This document shows positions 49,673-57,360 of a stretch of DNA of 58,862 bases, one piece after another. A model generated the notes under the pieces. It was not told the origin of the DNA and made no database searches. It saw only the letters and a list, made by a program, of their open reading frames with translations. Both the position numbers and the translations under genes were made by a program. How positions within the stretch are numbered: the first letter of the stretch is position 1; each line of letters starts with the position of its first letter. Source of the DNA: CAYILR01 sp964364175 (lineage in GTDB: Bacteria > Bdellovibrionota > UBA1018); contig CAYILR010000025.1 in the NCBI GenBank assembly GCA_964364175.1, positions 1 through 58,862 on the forward strand. Direction: 5' to 3'.

Positions 49673-51091
49673 TTATCGTACTCGATCTATTTTAAACTTC
49701 CGACCTTTAATTCGGCCGTCTCGTAAACTATCCAAAGCTCGAGTGGCCACTTTTTTGGAGACAGCTACGTACGCGAAATGATCGTGGATTTCGATTTTTC
49801 CAACATCGGAGGCCGGAAGCCCCCCCGCTTCACCCGTGAGAGCACCCAGGATATCGCCGGGACGGAGTTTGTCTTTGCGGCCTGCTGAGATTCGGAATGT
49901 TTCCATCGGGGCATCTTGATTGAGAATTTTTTTCTGACTCTCGGCTTCGAGCTGCTCGGCTTGTGGCGTGGTTTTGCGGGTGATTTTGATTTTTGTCAGA
50001 GCCTCGATCGCAGCGACCTTGGATGATTCGAAGTCACCGCCAAAGGTGATGGCCAAACCCGTCTTCCCTGCCCTGCCTGTTCGTCCGATTCGATGAACGT
50101 AGATCTCAGGTTGCGCGGGGAGGTCAAAGTTAAAAACCACGTCCAGATTGGCAATGTCGATTCCGCGAGCTGCAACATCGGTTGCTACCAAAACTTGCGT
50201 GCTCAAGTTGCGAAACTTGGCCATGATCTTGTCCCGATCGTATTGTTCGAGATCACCTTGCAGGCCTGCGGCGTTCACTCCGGCTTTGACCAGGTCGCGA
50301 GTCAGAGACACAACCGTGGTTTTGAGATTGCAGAAAACAATCGCAGATTGCGGCTGGGTTTGTCTCAGGAGCCAAAGAAGAGCTTGAAGCTTCTGATCGG
50401 ATTCGACTTCGTAGTACTGCTGTTGAATCGTGGGAACTTCAGACGCTGCTTCTTCAATCGTGATTCGTGTTGGATTTTTTTGGTATTTCCGACTCATTCC
50501 TTCGAAGGATTTCGGGAACGTCGCGGAGAAAAAAACAGTCTGCCGTTCGGGAGACGTCGCTGCGAGAATTTTTTCCATCTCCTCTTGAAATCCCATCTCG
50601 AGCATCCGGTCGGCCTCGTCGAGAATGACCCATGCGACATTTTCGAGGTGGAGATTTTTGCGCAGAAGATGATCCAGAACACGACCCGGAGTGCCAACAG
50701 CAATGTGCGCACCTTTTCGGAGCGCCTGAGCTTGTGGACGAACTGGATGCCCGCCCGCCAGTTCCAGGACCTGCAGTCCCGGAAAATGCCGACCAAACTT
50801 GCGGATCTCACGCGCGACCTGAGTACATAATTCCCGTGTAGGACAAAGAATGATGGCCTGGATTTCGCGGCGAGCATGATCGAGGTTTTGAAGAACCGGA
50901 AGACCAAAGGCAGCAGTCTTGCCACTTCCCGTTTTGGCTTGTCCCACCAGGTCCTTACCCTCGAGCAAAAGAGGAATGCTCTTGGCCTGAATCGGTGTCA
51001 TTTTTTCGAAGCCGAGCTCGCGCACGACCTTGAGCAGGGTTGGGGAAAGATCGAGTGCGGAAAAGTCTTGTTGTGGTTTGGAGTGGTTCAA
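49673..51091 (-). CDS. dbpA: DEAD-box RNA helicase DbpA
   Basis: A 472-residue helicase: Q-motif MTPIQAKSIPLL, Walker A AKTGSGKT, PTRELC, DEAD in VILDEADRM, SAT in FFSATFP, VATDVAARGIDI and HRIGRTGRAGKTG. The C-terminal DbpA/RBD domain (about 395-472: ETFRISAGRKDKLRPGDILGALTGEAG...) binds helix 92 of 23S rRNA, so it probably works in large-subunit assembly. Its ATG overlaps the TGA of the nucleotidyltransferase gene (ATGA), tying a housekeeping helicase to a toxin-antitoxin-like pair. All motifs are intact. Confidence 0.93.
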   Translation of the reverse strand: MNHSKPQQDFSALDLSPTLLKVVRELGFEKMTPIQAKSIPLLLEGKDLVGQAKTGSGKTAAFGLPVLQNLDHARREIQAIILCPTRELCTQVAREIRKFGRHFPGLQVLELAGGHPVRPQAQALRKGAHIAVGTPGRVLDHLLRKNLHLENVAWVILDEADRMLEMGFQEEMEKILAATSPERQTVFFSATFPKSFEGMSRKYQKNPTRITIEEAASEVPTIQQQYYEVESDQKLQALLWLLRQTQPQSAIVFCNLKTTVVSLTRDLVKAGVNAAGLQGDLEQYDRDKIMAKFRNLSTQVLVATDVAARGIDIANLDVVFNFDLPAQPEIYVHRIGRTGRAGKTGLAITFGGDFESSKVAAIEALTKIKITRKTTPQAEQLEAESQKKILNQDAPMETFRISAGRKDKLRPGDILGALTGEAGGLPASDVGKIEIHDHFAYVAVSKKVATRALDSLRDGRIKGRKFKIDRVR

Positions 51092-51621
51092 GGTTTCATC
51101 CTCTCGCTAAATACTTTGAATTTTTCCATCTGCCGCTCTTTCTTGGACCATCTTTCAACTTCCTTGAGTTTTACTGGATGAGCGTTTGCAACCCAACAAG
51201 CTTGATCTAACCCCTGTTGATCGTTCCAATAATAAAATGCTGCCAGTCGATCTTTTACGCAATCAGTGGGGGTCAAGAGCTTTAAAATTCCATTCTTCAA
51301 TTTGAGTTTTGCAAATTTTTCAATCGGCTGATCCCCGATTTGTACCGCGGACCCCGGAAACTCAACCAGGTACAAACTATCTGGATGTCGATAAAGGCGT
51401 GAACGATCCTGTAAGAACCCTAACGACTCCATGACTTTTTTGATTTTTGTTCGATCCGCAAGCGACACGAAATCCAAATCAAAACTCTCGTAAAGATTAT
51501 TGGTATAGATCGAAACCACCGCTCCGCCGGATAAAAACGCGTCGATCCCCTCTTTTTTGAGAGATTCACAAACCAATGCGCCTAATTCAGCAATTGGCAT
51601 TTTTTTTGAAATCTTGGTCAT
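51088..51621 (-). CDS. Nucleotidyltransferase-fold protein, toxin-like
   Basis: A 177-residue protein. AFLSGGAVVSIYTNNLYESFDLDFVSL matches the Gly-Gly...Ser-x-Asp-x-Asp core of minimal nucleotidyltransferases (as in AbiEii/MenT-type), with metal Asp in SFDLDFV. Then LKLLTPTDCVKDRLAAFYYWND, a motif also seen in AbiEii-like proteins. Such proteins can add nucleotides to tRNA and stop growth. It is coupled by ATGA overlaps both to the winged-helix gene upstream and to dbpA downstream. Toxin function is inferred from fold and neighbour only. Confidence 0.7.
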   Translation of the reverse strand: MTKISKKMPIAELGALVCESLKKEGIDAFLSGGAVVSIYTNNLYESFDLDFVSLADRTKIKKVMESLGFLQDRSRLYRHPDSLYLVEFPGSAVQIGDQPIEKFAKLKLKNGILKLLTPTDCVKDRLAAFYYWNDQQGLDQACWVANAHPVKLKEVERWSKKERQMEKFKVFSERMKP

Positions 51622-51953
51622 GGCAGCGGCTTCCCTGCTCTACGCGGTCTGGTTCTTTTTCTAAAATAGCGTAGATGATAGTCATTCGGTAACAACAAAA
51701 GAGCCTCTGACAGGAGTTGACGGAGCGTTTTTAAAAAACTGTATCTCGGATTAAATTGATATTCACGCGTCTTCCCCAGCATTCGACTCACAAGTATCCC
51801 TTCTCGCTCTAGGCGCTCCAGTTGTTTTTGGACTTGGCTCGTCGCGATTTCGAAATTAAGAGCAATCAAACGAGCGTAACCGGAGCCATAGTTCTCTAGA
51901 TAGAGAAGAACCTTTTCTGCTGTGGGATTTCCAAATAGACCTTCTAATAACAT
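51618..51953 (-). CDS. Winged-helix DNA-binding protein, antitoxin-like
   Basis: A 111-residue protein whose first 70 residues form a winged helix (TAEKVLLYLENYGSGYARLIALNFEIATSQVQKQLERLEREGILVSRMLGKTREYQF; recognition helix ATSQVQKQLERLE). The C-terminus is basic (FRKRTRPRRAGKPLP). Position first in the operon, one base from a large inverted-repeat operator, and its overlap with the nucleotidyltransferase gene suit an autorepressing antitoxin, as AbiEi-type or WYL-less winged-helix partners do. Family name not established by eye. Confidence 0.75.
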   Translation of the reverse strand: MLLEGLFGNPTAEKVLLYLENYGSGYARLIALNFEIATSQVQKQLERLEREGILVSRMLGKTREYQFNPRYSFLKTLRQLLSEALLLLPNDYHLRYFRKRTRPRRAGKPLP

Positions 51954-51954
51954 T

Positions 51955-51990
51955 ACCTACTTAATAGGTAACATAGCCTATTAAGTAGGT
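51955..51990 (-). promoter_or_regulatory. Inverted-repeat operator of the winged-helix operon
   Basis: Perfect 14-bp arms ACCTACTTAATAGG (51955-51968) and CCTATTAAGTAGGT (51977-51990) flank an 8-base centre. Each arm is itself nearly palindromic (ACCTA-CTTAA-TAGGT), so two dimers could bind. The site ends one base before the ATG at 51953, covering any ribosome site. TTGACC on the minus strand (51993-51988) may be a -35, but no good -10 follows. Confidence 0.8.
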
Positions 51991-52037
51991 CAATATAAAG
52001 ATAAAAATGACCAAAAGTCAAAAGAATGACAATATCT

Positions 52038-52064
52038 CAAAAATTACAGCTTAAATGCCGATAG
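52038..52064 (+). promoter_or_regulatory. Possible sigma-28 (FliA) promoter
   Basis: GCCGATAG at 52057-52064 matches the sigma-28 -10 consensus GCCGATAA at 7 of 8. Eleven bases upstream is CAAAAATT (52038-52045), 5 of 8 to TAAAGTTT. Transcription would begin about at the ATG at 52072. No Shine-Dalgarno is present. Confidence 0.4.
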
Positions 52065-52071
52065 CTACCCT

Positions 52072-53604
52072 ATGCGGAGCCTCTCAGTTTTGACCTTGTT
52101 TGCTATATTTTTCTCAAATGGCTGGGCCGACGAATCTGTAACCGGCCAGCAGGCTTTGCGAGCATACTCGCTCATGAAGAAAATCATCGATAGCACTCCC
52201 GACACAACGCTCAAACGCGGATTAAAAACCTATTTAGAAATCATAGGACTGGACCAAGGTGATTACGCAAACGGCGTAGGTGGAGGTAACACCGGAGTCG
52301 TCAACAGTCTTGAAAATACATTCACAGACAAAAATCCGTGTACACAAGCTTTGTTTTTCAGTTTTTACACTGATGTAGAACGCTTGGATTTAGAACGAGA
52401 CAAGCAGTACGGACGAACACCTCAAACAAACGATCCAGAATTTGAGTTTCACACCAAACGTCCCACGCAAGGGGTCATAGCAGGAAAAGGAAAAGAGAAA
52501 GAAAAACCAGGCTGGCTATGGGACCTAGCGATGCAACACACTGGGGGAAATCCTAGCCTGGCGATGAGCCTGATCGCTTCCTGTGGACATGATGATATGA
52601 CGCAAGGATTTGCAGGAAATATCACTATTCGGCCCGACAGCAAAGAGTCGCTCTATTTACAAGACACAATTCTTCAAAGGAAAAAAAATATTGCGTTCGA
52701 ACTAGAAAATATTTCTACATGGCAATCCCCAGGTAAAACAAACAGAACCTATGGTAGCACGCCAGAGAACGTACTCCGTCAACAGGAAAAATCACTTCAC
52801 TCAACTCCAGCTTCTCAGATTTTATTTTGCCCAAAAAATGGTTCAATCATTCATGTTTCAAAAAACCTGGGGGCCCGTGTCGATATTAGCGATTCCCTTC
52901 GACAACGCTTGATCGCAGTCAGCGGAGGGGGAAAGCCAGAGAAAGTGCCGAGCAAAAACTACCACATCGTCGCCGCCGCATATATGGGGTGTAAATTAAG
53001 AGAAGCAGGGCTCTCCGAGTTTATGATCAAAAAAATGGAACAGCTTTCCGCATGGTCTTATCGAACAATTCGTATGAATGATCTCATTGGTGAACGCAAT
53101 AGAACCTACGACAAAGCAGCTTCAGCCTACGAAAAGCAAAAAAATCAAAAACCCGGTCTTTCTTTGGATGACTTTATTCGCAACACTGCTGAATTCTCCG
53201 GAGATACTCCAGAAAGTCTATACGCAACACACTTATTTTCTCAGTGGAATATTTCGGGAGAAACCGTCGGAGGAATCAAACTTCCGTATATTGATTCGAA
53301 CTTGAGATCCCCCTTGAATTGGCTAGAAGAACAATTTAGTTCGATCGAAAAATTCACGAAGCCAGACGGATGGAGCGATGAAAGCTTTCGCCGCGCAAAA
53401 AAAATTACAGAATCCTATCTGCTCGATTGGGAATGGACTGTGGAGCAACATGGGGTGGGCGCGACATTCGGTGCTCAGCAATGCACGCCTCAGCCGGAAG
53501 GCGCTGATCCAGAAAAACAAGCTTGTCGTGCGATTGATAAGATTCTTGGATTGGTCCCTCCGCAGCTTGACAAGTATTTCAATCCGGAACTGCAATGCAG
53601 ATAA
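52072..53604 (+). CDS. Secreted hypothetical protein
   Basis: A 510-residue protein with a signal peptide (SVLTLFAIFFSNGWADE). The mature part has a Gly-rich segment (GDYANGVGGGNTGVVNS), a basic linker (IAGKGKEKEKPGW), and scattered Cys (PCTQALF, IASCGHDD, ILFCPKN, MGCKLRE, GAQQCTP, KQACRA, ELQCR) that suggest disulfides. The second half is helical with many aromatic residues. No catalytic motif recognised. Its likely sigma-28 promoter would link it to the motile phase. It is divergent from the winged-helix/nucleotidyltransferase operon. Confidence 0.72.
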   Translation: MRSLSVLTLFAIFFSNGWADESVTGQQALRAYSLMKKIIDSTPDTTLKRGLKTYLEIIGLDQGDYANGVGGGNTGVVNSLENTFTDKNPCTQALFFSFYTDVERLDLERDKQYGRTPQTNDPEFEFHTKRPTQGVIAGKGKEKEKPGWLWDLAMQHTGGNPSLAMSLIASCGHDDMTQGFAGNITIRPDSKESLYLQDTILQRKKNIAFELENISTWQSPGKTNRTYGSTPENVLRQQEKSLHSTPASQILFCPKNGSIIHVSKNLGARVDISDSLRQRLIAVSGGGKPEKVPSKNYHIVAAAYMGCKLREAGLSEFMIKKMEQLSAWSYRTIRMNDLIGERNRTYDKAASAYEKQKNQKPGLSLDDFIRNTAEFSGDTPESLYATHLFSQWNISGETVGGIKLPYIDSNLRSPLNWLEEQFSSIEKFTKPDGWSDESFRRAKKITESYLLDWEWTVEQHGVGATFGAQQCTPQPEGADPEKQACRAIDKILGLVPPQLDKYFNPELQCR

Positions 53605-53742
53605 AACACTTCGCTATATTTAGTTAAAAAATCAGCCAAAAACACACTCGATTATTTTAAACAATCATCTATTTTTATAGATATTTTTCATGATTTAGTG
53701 ATATTTATTTCAGATCCAATTCAACATCTTTGGGGAGACAAA

Positions 53743-54750
53743 ATGGAATCCAAAATCACTCAAACAGAAGTCCGATTTTCGTCAGAAAATCTTTCTAACA
53801 GACTATCCATCGACGAGCTTCACGCTCGAACCCTAGAGGTCGCTCGCCATGAGCAACGAACAACGACAGAGCTTTTGCAACATTTGATTGCGGTCCGTGA
53901 TCGCCGCGTTTTTGCTGTGAAAGGGTACGGCGGTCTTTGGGAATATGTGCGGCACTACCTGGGCTATTCCGAACCCGCTACGAATGAGCGTCTCCGCGCG
54001 ATGGAGCTAGTGGAGGCAATGCCGGAAGTTGAAAAGCAGATTCAAACGGGTGAGCTGAGTTTGACGACAGCATCTCAAGTTCAGGTTTTTATTCGGAAGC
54101 TGGAGAGGAAGGAAAAAAAGAAACTAGCTCCTGAAATAAAACAGGAACTCATCGATGAAGTCGCAGGTAAGAGCAAAAGACAAGTTGAACAGGTTTTCGC
54201 ATCGATTGCGCCCGAGCTTCAAGTTCCTCAAGAACGCCAACGCGCCATCACCTCCGAACTCACTCAAATCTCACTCGTTGTAGATTCCGAGACGATGGAG
54301 ATGTTGAAACGGTTCCAGGAACTCAAAGGAAATCAAAATCACGGCGAGATTCTGAAAACGACTTTAAAAGAATATTTGAAGCGAAACGATCCGGAACAAA
54401 AAACTTTAAAACCTAAACAGAATTCAAATGTGGATGGAGAGAAGGAAGTTCACTCAAACTCTAGACATCAGCCAGCTGATGTCAAAAACAACCTTGCGTC
54501 ACGATACGTCCCGGTTGAAACGAAACATAGAATTTGGCAACGCGCCCACTCTCGATGCGAATATACCGATCCAAAATCCCAGCGCCGCTGCGAATCCCGA
54601 CACCGATTGCAGCTAGATCACATCACACCCTGGAGTGTCGGCGGAAAATCAGACTTTGCGAACCTCAGACTCGCCTGCCCTACCCACAATCAGCTCTACG
54701 CCATTCAATATTTTGGAGAAAAAAAGATGAGTCAGTGGCTCAAGCGCTAA
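53743..54750 (+). CDS. HNH-endonuclease-domain protein
   Basis: About 335 residues from the ATG at 53743, with GGGAGA six bases upstream; the open frame to 53698 has no ribosome site. N-terminal part (about 20-170) is helical and resembles the DUF222-like region of multi-copy HNH proteins (RDRRVFAVKGYGGLWEYVRHYLGYSEPATNERLRAM). The HNH core is at the C-terminus: CEYTDPKSQRRCESRHRLQLDHITPWSVGGKSDFANLRLACPTHNQLYA (key LDHITPWSVGG, NLRLACPTHN, with two CxxC-like pairs for zinc). Nickase or nuclease activity is likely; role unknown. Copies of this type are frequent in Bdellovibrio-like genomes. Confidence 0.82.
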   Translation: MESKITQTEVRFSSENLSNRLSIDELHARTLEVARHEQRTTTELLQHLIAVRDRRVFAVKGYGGLWEYVRHYLGYSEPATNERLRAMELVEAMPEVEKQIQTGELSLTTASQVQVFIRKLERKEKKKLAPEIKQELIDEVAGKSKRQVEQVFASIAPELQVPQERQRAITSELTQISLVVDSETMEMLKRFQELKGNQNHGEILKTTLKEYLKRNDPEQKTLKPKQNSNVDGEKEVHSNSRHQPADVKNNLASRYVPVETKHRIWQRAHSRCEYTDPKSQRRCESRHRLQLDHITPWSVGGKSDFANLRLACPTHNQLYAIQYFGEKKMSQWLKR

Positions 54751-54832
54751 ATCACAGAAAACTCAGATCACTCCTGCAACAAGTGCTCTTCCTGAATTTC
54801 AAAAAACAGTGCGATTCTTTTTCTAACTTCAT

Positions 54833-55048
54833 TCAAAACGTCTTCCTCGACTTGGCCGAGGGCTTTTGAGCCTGGTTTCCGAATTCTGCGTCAGATCCAG
54901 TCATAGAATCACTACTCCAGTCTGGATTCTGGTCTTCAAAATCTTCATGCTCAATCGCCTTAAACAGGCTTTCCTTTTGGGACGAGCCATATTCCTGAAT
55001 CACTGTTCGCAATTTTTGGTGACGCCTCTCTGTGTCAATATTTTTCAA
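54833..55048 (-). CDS. Small hypothetical protein coupled to rimI
   Basis: A 71-residue, highly charged protein: basic helix (TERRHQKLRTVIQEYG) then acidic, Ser-rich (HEDFEDQNPDWSSDSMTGSD) and a basic tail. Its ATG overlaps the rimI TGA (ATGA), the main reason to accept it. No membrane segment or signal. Unknown function; a product of chance overlap cannot be excluded. Confidence 0.5.
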   Translation of the reverse strand: MKNIDTERRHQKLRTVIQEYGSSQKESLFKAIEHEDFEDQNPDWSSDSMTGSDAEFGNQAQKPSAKSRKTF

Positions 55049-55539
55049 AACACCCCCGAATCCCGGATCGGATCGATCAATTCCATCCGCATCGAATAGG
55101 CATCCTCGCCGTTGGAGTAAAACCCTTTGCGGACCTGTTGAATCTCGAATCCAAGGCCATGATAGAGCTGAATCGCGGGCAGATTGCTCTTTCGAACGTC
55201 CAAAATGGCTCTTTTGGCACTTTTGCGGGCGCCCACCCCCACTACAGCTCGAATCAGACGCTTGGCCAAACCTAAACTCCGGTAAGGCAACGCCACGGCC
55301 ACGTTCAAAATCTCGATTTCATCAAAAAGCAGGCGCGAAACTAGGTAACCACCCACGATCTCATCGGTCTCCTCATCCGTCATGACCAGGATCTGGGAGT
55401 ACGGCTTTTCCATCTCCTCCTTGAAGTGCCGCTCCGTCCACGGCGCTAGCAAATGCACCTGGGTTTCGATCGCCAGCATCTGAGGAAAGTCGTCTGCAGT
55501 GGCGGGCCGGGGGGCCCATTGGATTTCCTGTGGTTCCAT
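55045..55539 (-). CDS. rimI: Ribosomal-protein-alanine N-acetyltransferase RimI
   Basis: A 164-residue GNAT enzyme: RPATADDFPQMLAIE at the start, PWTERHFKEEM (RimI-typical), EIEILNVAVALPYRSLGLAKRLI (acetyl-CoA site, YRSLGLAKRL in place of RGxGxG), LDVRKSNLPAIQLYHGLGFE and GFYSNGEDAYSMRMEL. It acetylates the N-terminus of ribosomal protein S18. It is divergent from thrS with only 30 bases between start codons, so their promoters must overlap. Confidence 0.88.
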   Translation of the reverse strand: MEPQEIQWAPRPATADDFPQMLAIETQVHLLAPWTERHFKEEMEKPYSQILVMTDEETDEIVGGYLVSRLLFDEIEILNVAVALPYRSLGLAKRLIRAVVGVGARKSAKRAILDVRKSNLPAIQLYHGLGFEIQQVRKGFYSNGEDAYSMRMELIDPIRDSGVF

Positions 55540-55569
55540 GGGGGTCTTTTATGCTACTTTGGCTAAGTT

Positions 55570-57354
55570 ATGAAAGGCAATCCTACAACTGTTGCAGATT
55601 TTGATGAACCAGAAATTCACAGTGAGGTGGACACCGTCCGCCATTCGTGCGCTCACATCATGGCTCACGCTGTGTCTGTTCTTTGGCCGCAGGCCAAATT
55701 CGGGATCGGCCCGACGATTGAGAATGGTTTTTATTACGACATCGACCTCGACGTAAAACTCACTCCCGAAGATCTGCCCAAGATCGAACGCGAGATGAAA
55801 AAAATCATCAAGGACAAGAAACGTTTCCTCCGTCAGGAGCATTCGATCGATGAAGCGCTCAAGATGTTTGAGGAGTTGAAGCAGCCTTATAAACTCGAAA
55901 TCATTAAAACACTCCGAGATCAAGCAGGAGCGACCACCGTTTCTTCTTACAAAGAAGGAACTTTTATTGATCTTTGCCGTGGACCTCACGTCGAGCACGC
56001 GGGGAAAATTCCTGCTTACAAATTGCTTTCGATTGCTGGCGCTTATTGGCGTGGAAAAGAAACCAATCCACAGCTTCAGCGGATTTACGGGACTGCTTTT
56101 TTGACTCAGGCGGAACTCGATGAGCATCTGCATTTCTTGGAAGAAGCGAAAAAGCGCGACCACCGGAAACTCGGAAAAGAGCTGGATCTCTTTAGCTTCC
56201 ATCCCGAGGCTCCGGCCAATCCGTTTTTTCATCCCAAGGGAACTTTGATTTACAACGCACTGTCGACACTGATGCGCAAGATGTACATCCCCTACGGATA
56301 TGACGAGATCATCACTCCACAGCTGATGGACGTGGCTCTTTGGCACAAGAGCGGTCACTACGAAAACTATCGTGAGAATATGTACTTTGTCGAAGTCGAC
56401 GAGCGGCAGTTCGCGATCAAGCCGATGAACTGCCCGGCTGCGACTTTTGTTTATTCTTCTCAGAAACGATCCTACCGAGATCTGCCTTTGCGCTTGGCGG
56501 ACTTTGGTCGATTGCATCGACATGAAAAATCAGGAGCAACTCAAGGCCTGACTCGAGTGCGAAGTTTCTGCCAAGATGATGCCCATATTTTTTGCACTCC
56601 CGAACAATTGCAGGAAGAAATGTCTCGCACACTGCAGATGATTTTGAGCGTGTACGATCTCTTTGGATTTGAGACCAAAATTTATCTCTCGACTCGCCCC
56701 GAAAAGCGCGTGGGATCGGATGATTTGTGGGATCGCGCTGAAGGTGCCCTGAAAACTGCTTTGGAAAAATTAGGACGTCCCTTCCAAATCAATCCAGGAG
56801 ACGGCGCGTTCTACGGACCCAAAATCGACGTCACCGTGAGAGATGCGATCAAACGCTATCACCAGTTAGGCACACTGCAATTGGATTTCACTTTGCCAGA
56901 GCGTTTTGATTTAAATTACACTGATACAGACAACACACCCAAACGACCTGTGATGGTTCATCGCGCGGTCTTGGGTTCGCTTGAGCGATTCATTGGGGTT
57001 TTGATTGAGCACGTTGCGGGGGCATTTCCGTTTTGGTTGGCACCCGTTCAGGCTCGTGTGATTCCGATCAATCCGTCGCATGCTGAGTACTGCCGTGGAT
57101 TCTTAGCTGATCTCAAAAAACGTGGATTCCGCGTGGAATTGGATGATCGCAATGAATCCATGGGACTCAAAACCCGTGAAGCTCAGATCGCCAAAATTCC
57201 TTTTGCCTTGGTCGCGGGAGATCGCGAAGCCCAGGGCGGACAGTTTGCTGTCCGCAAGTATGGTGAGCGGGATTCGGCGGTGATGACTCAGGATGCGATT
57301 TTGGCTTTGTTTGGGGAATTGCAGACGCTGCCAGAACGCAAGTTAGGGCTCTAG
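55570..57354 (+). CDS. thrS: Threonyl-tRNA synthetase without TGS domain
   Basis: A 594-residue ThrRS. The N-terminal TGS domain is missing: an in-frame TAA lies one codon before the ATG. The editing domain is complete, with HSCAH (H25, H29) and CRGPH (C136, H140), which clears Ser-tRNA. Catalytic core: MNCPAAT zinc Cys (C288), motif 2 HRHEKSGATQGLTRVRSFCQDDAHIF, motif 3 VHRAVLGSLERFIGVLIEH. The anticodon domain starts near 500 (LAPVQARVIPINPSH). Usual bacterial length is about 640. It charges tRNA-Thr in the cytosol. No T-box or operator leader fits in the 30-base upstream gap. Confidence 0.96.
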   Translation: MKGNPTTVADFDEPEIHSEVDTVRHSCAHIMAHAVSVLWPQAKFGIGPTIENGFYYDIDLDVKLTPEDLPKIEREMKKIIKDKKRFLRQEHSIDEALKMFEELKQPYKLEIIKTLRDQAGATTVSSYKEGTFIDLCRGPHVEHAGKIPAYKLLSIAGAYWRGKETNPQLQRIYGTAFLTQAELDEHLHFLEEAKKRDHRKLGKELDLFSFHPEAPANPFFHPKGTLIYNALSTLMRKMYIPYGYDEIITPQLMDVALWHKSGHYENYRENMYFVEVDERQFAIKPMNCPAATFVYSSQKRSYRDLPLRLADFGRLHRHEKSGATQGLTRVRSFCQDDAHIFCTPEQLQEEMSRTLQMILSVYDLFGFETKIYLSTRPEKRVGSDDLWDRAEGALKTALEKLGRPFQINPGDGAFYGPKIDVTVRDAIKRYHQLGTLQLDFTLPERFDLNYTDTDNTPKRPVMVHRAVLGSLERFIGVLIEHVAGAFPFWLAPVQARVIPINPSHAEYCRGFLADLKKRGFRVELDDRNESMGLKTREAQIAKIPFALVAGDREAQGGQFAVRKYGERDSAVMTQDAILALFGELQTLPERKLGL

Positions 57355-57360
57355 CATCTT

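Noticed and set aside
51965..51993. Complete sigma-70 promoter inside the winged-helix operator
   Set aside because: TTGACC is a fair -35, but the hexamer at the right spacing (TACCTA) matches only two of six -10 positions.
55549..56523. 324-codon open frame on the minus strand, antisense to thrS
   Set aside because: thrS on the plus strand has all catalytic and editing motifs here; the antisense frame has no recognisable domain and a composition set by thrS codon use.
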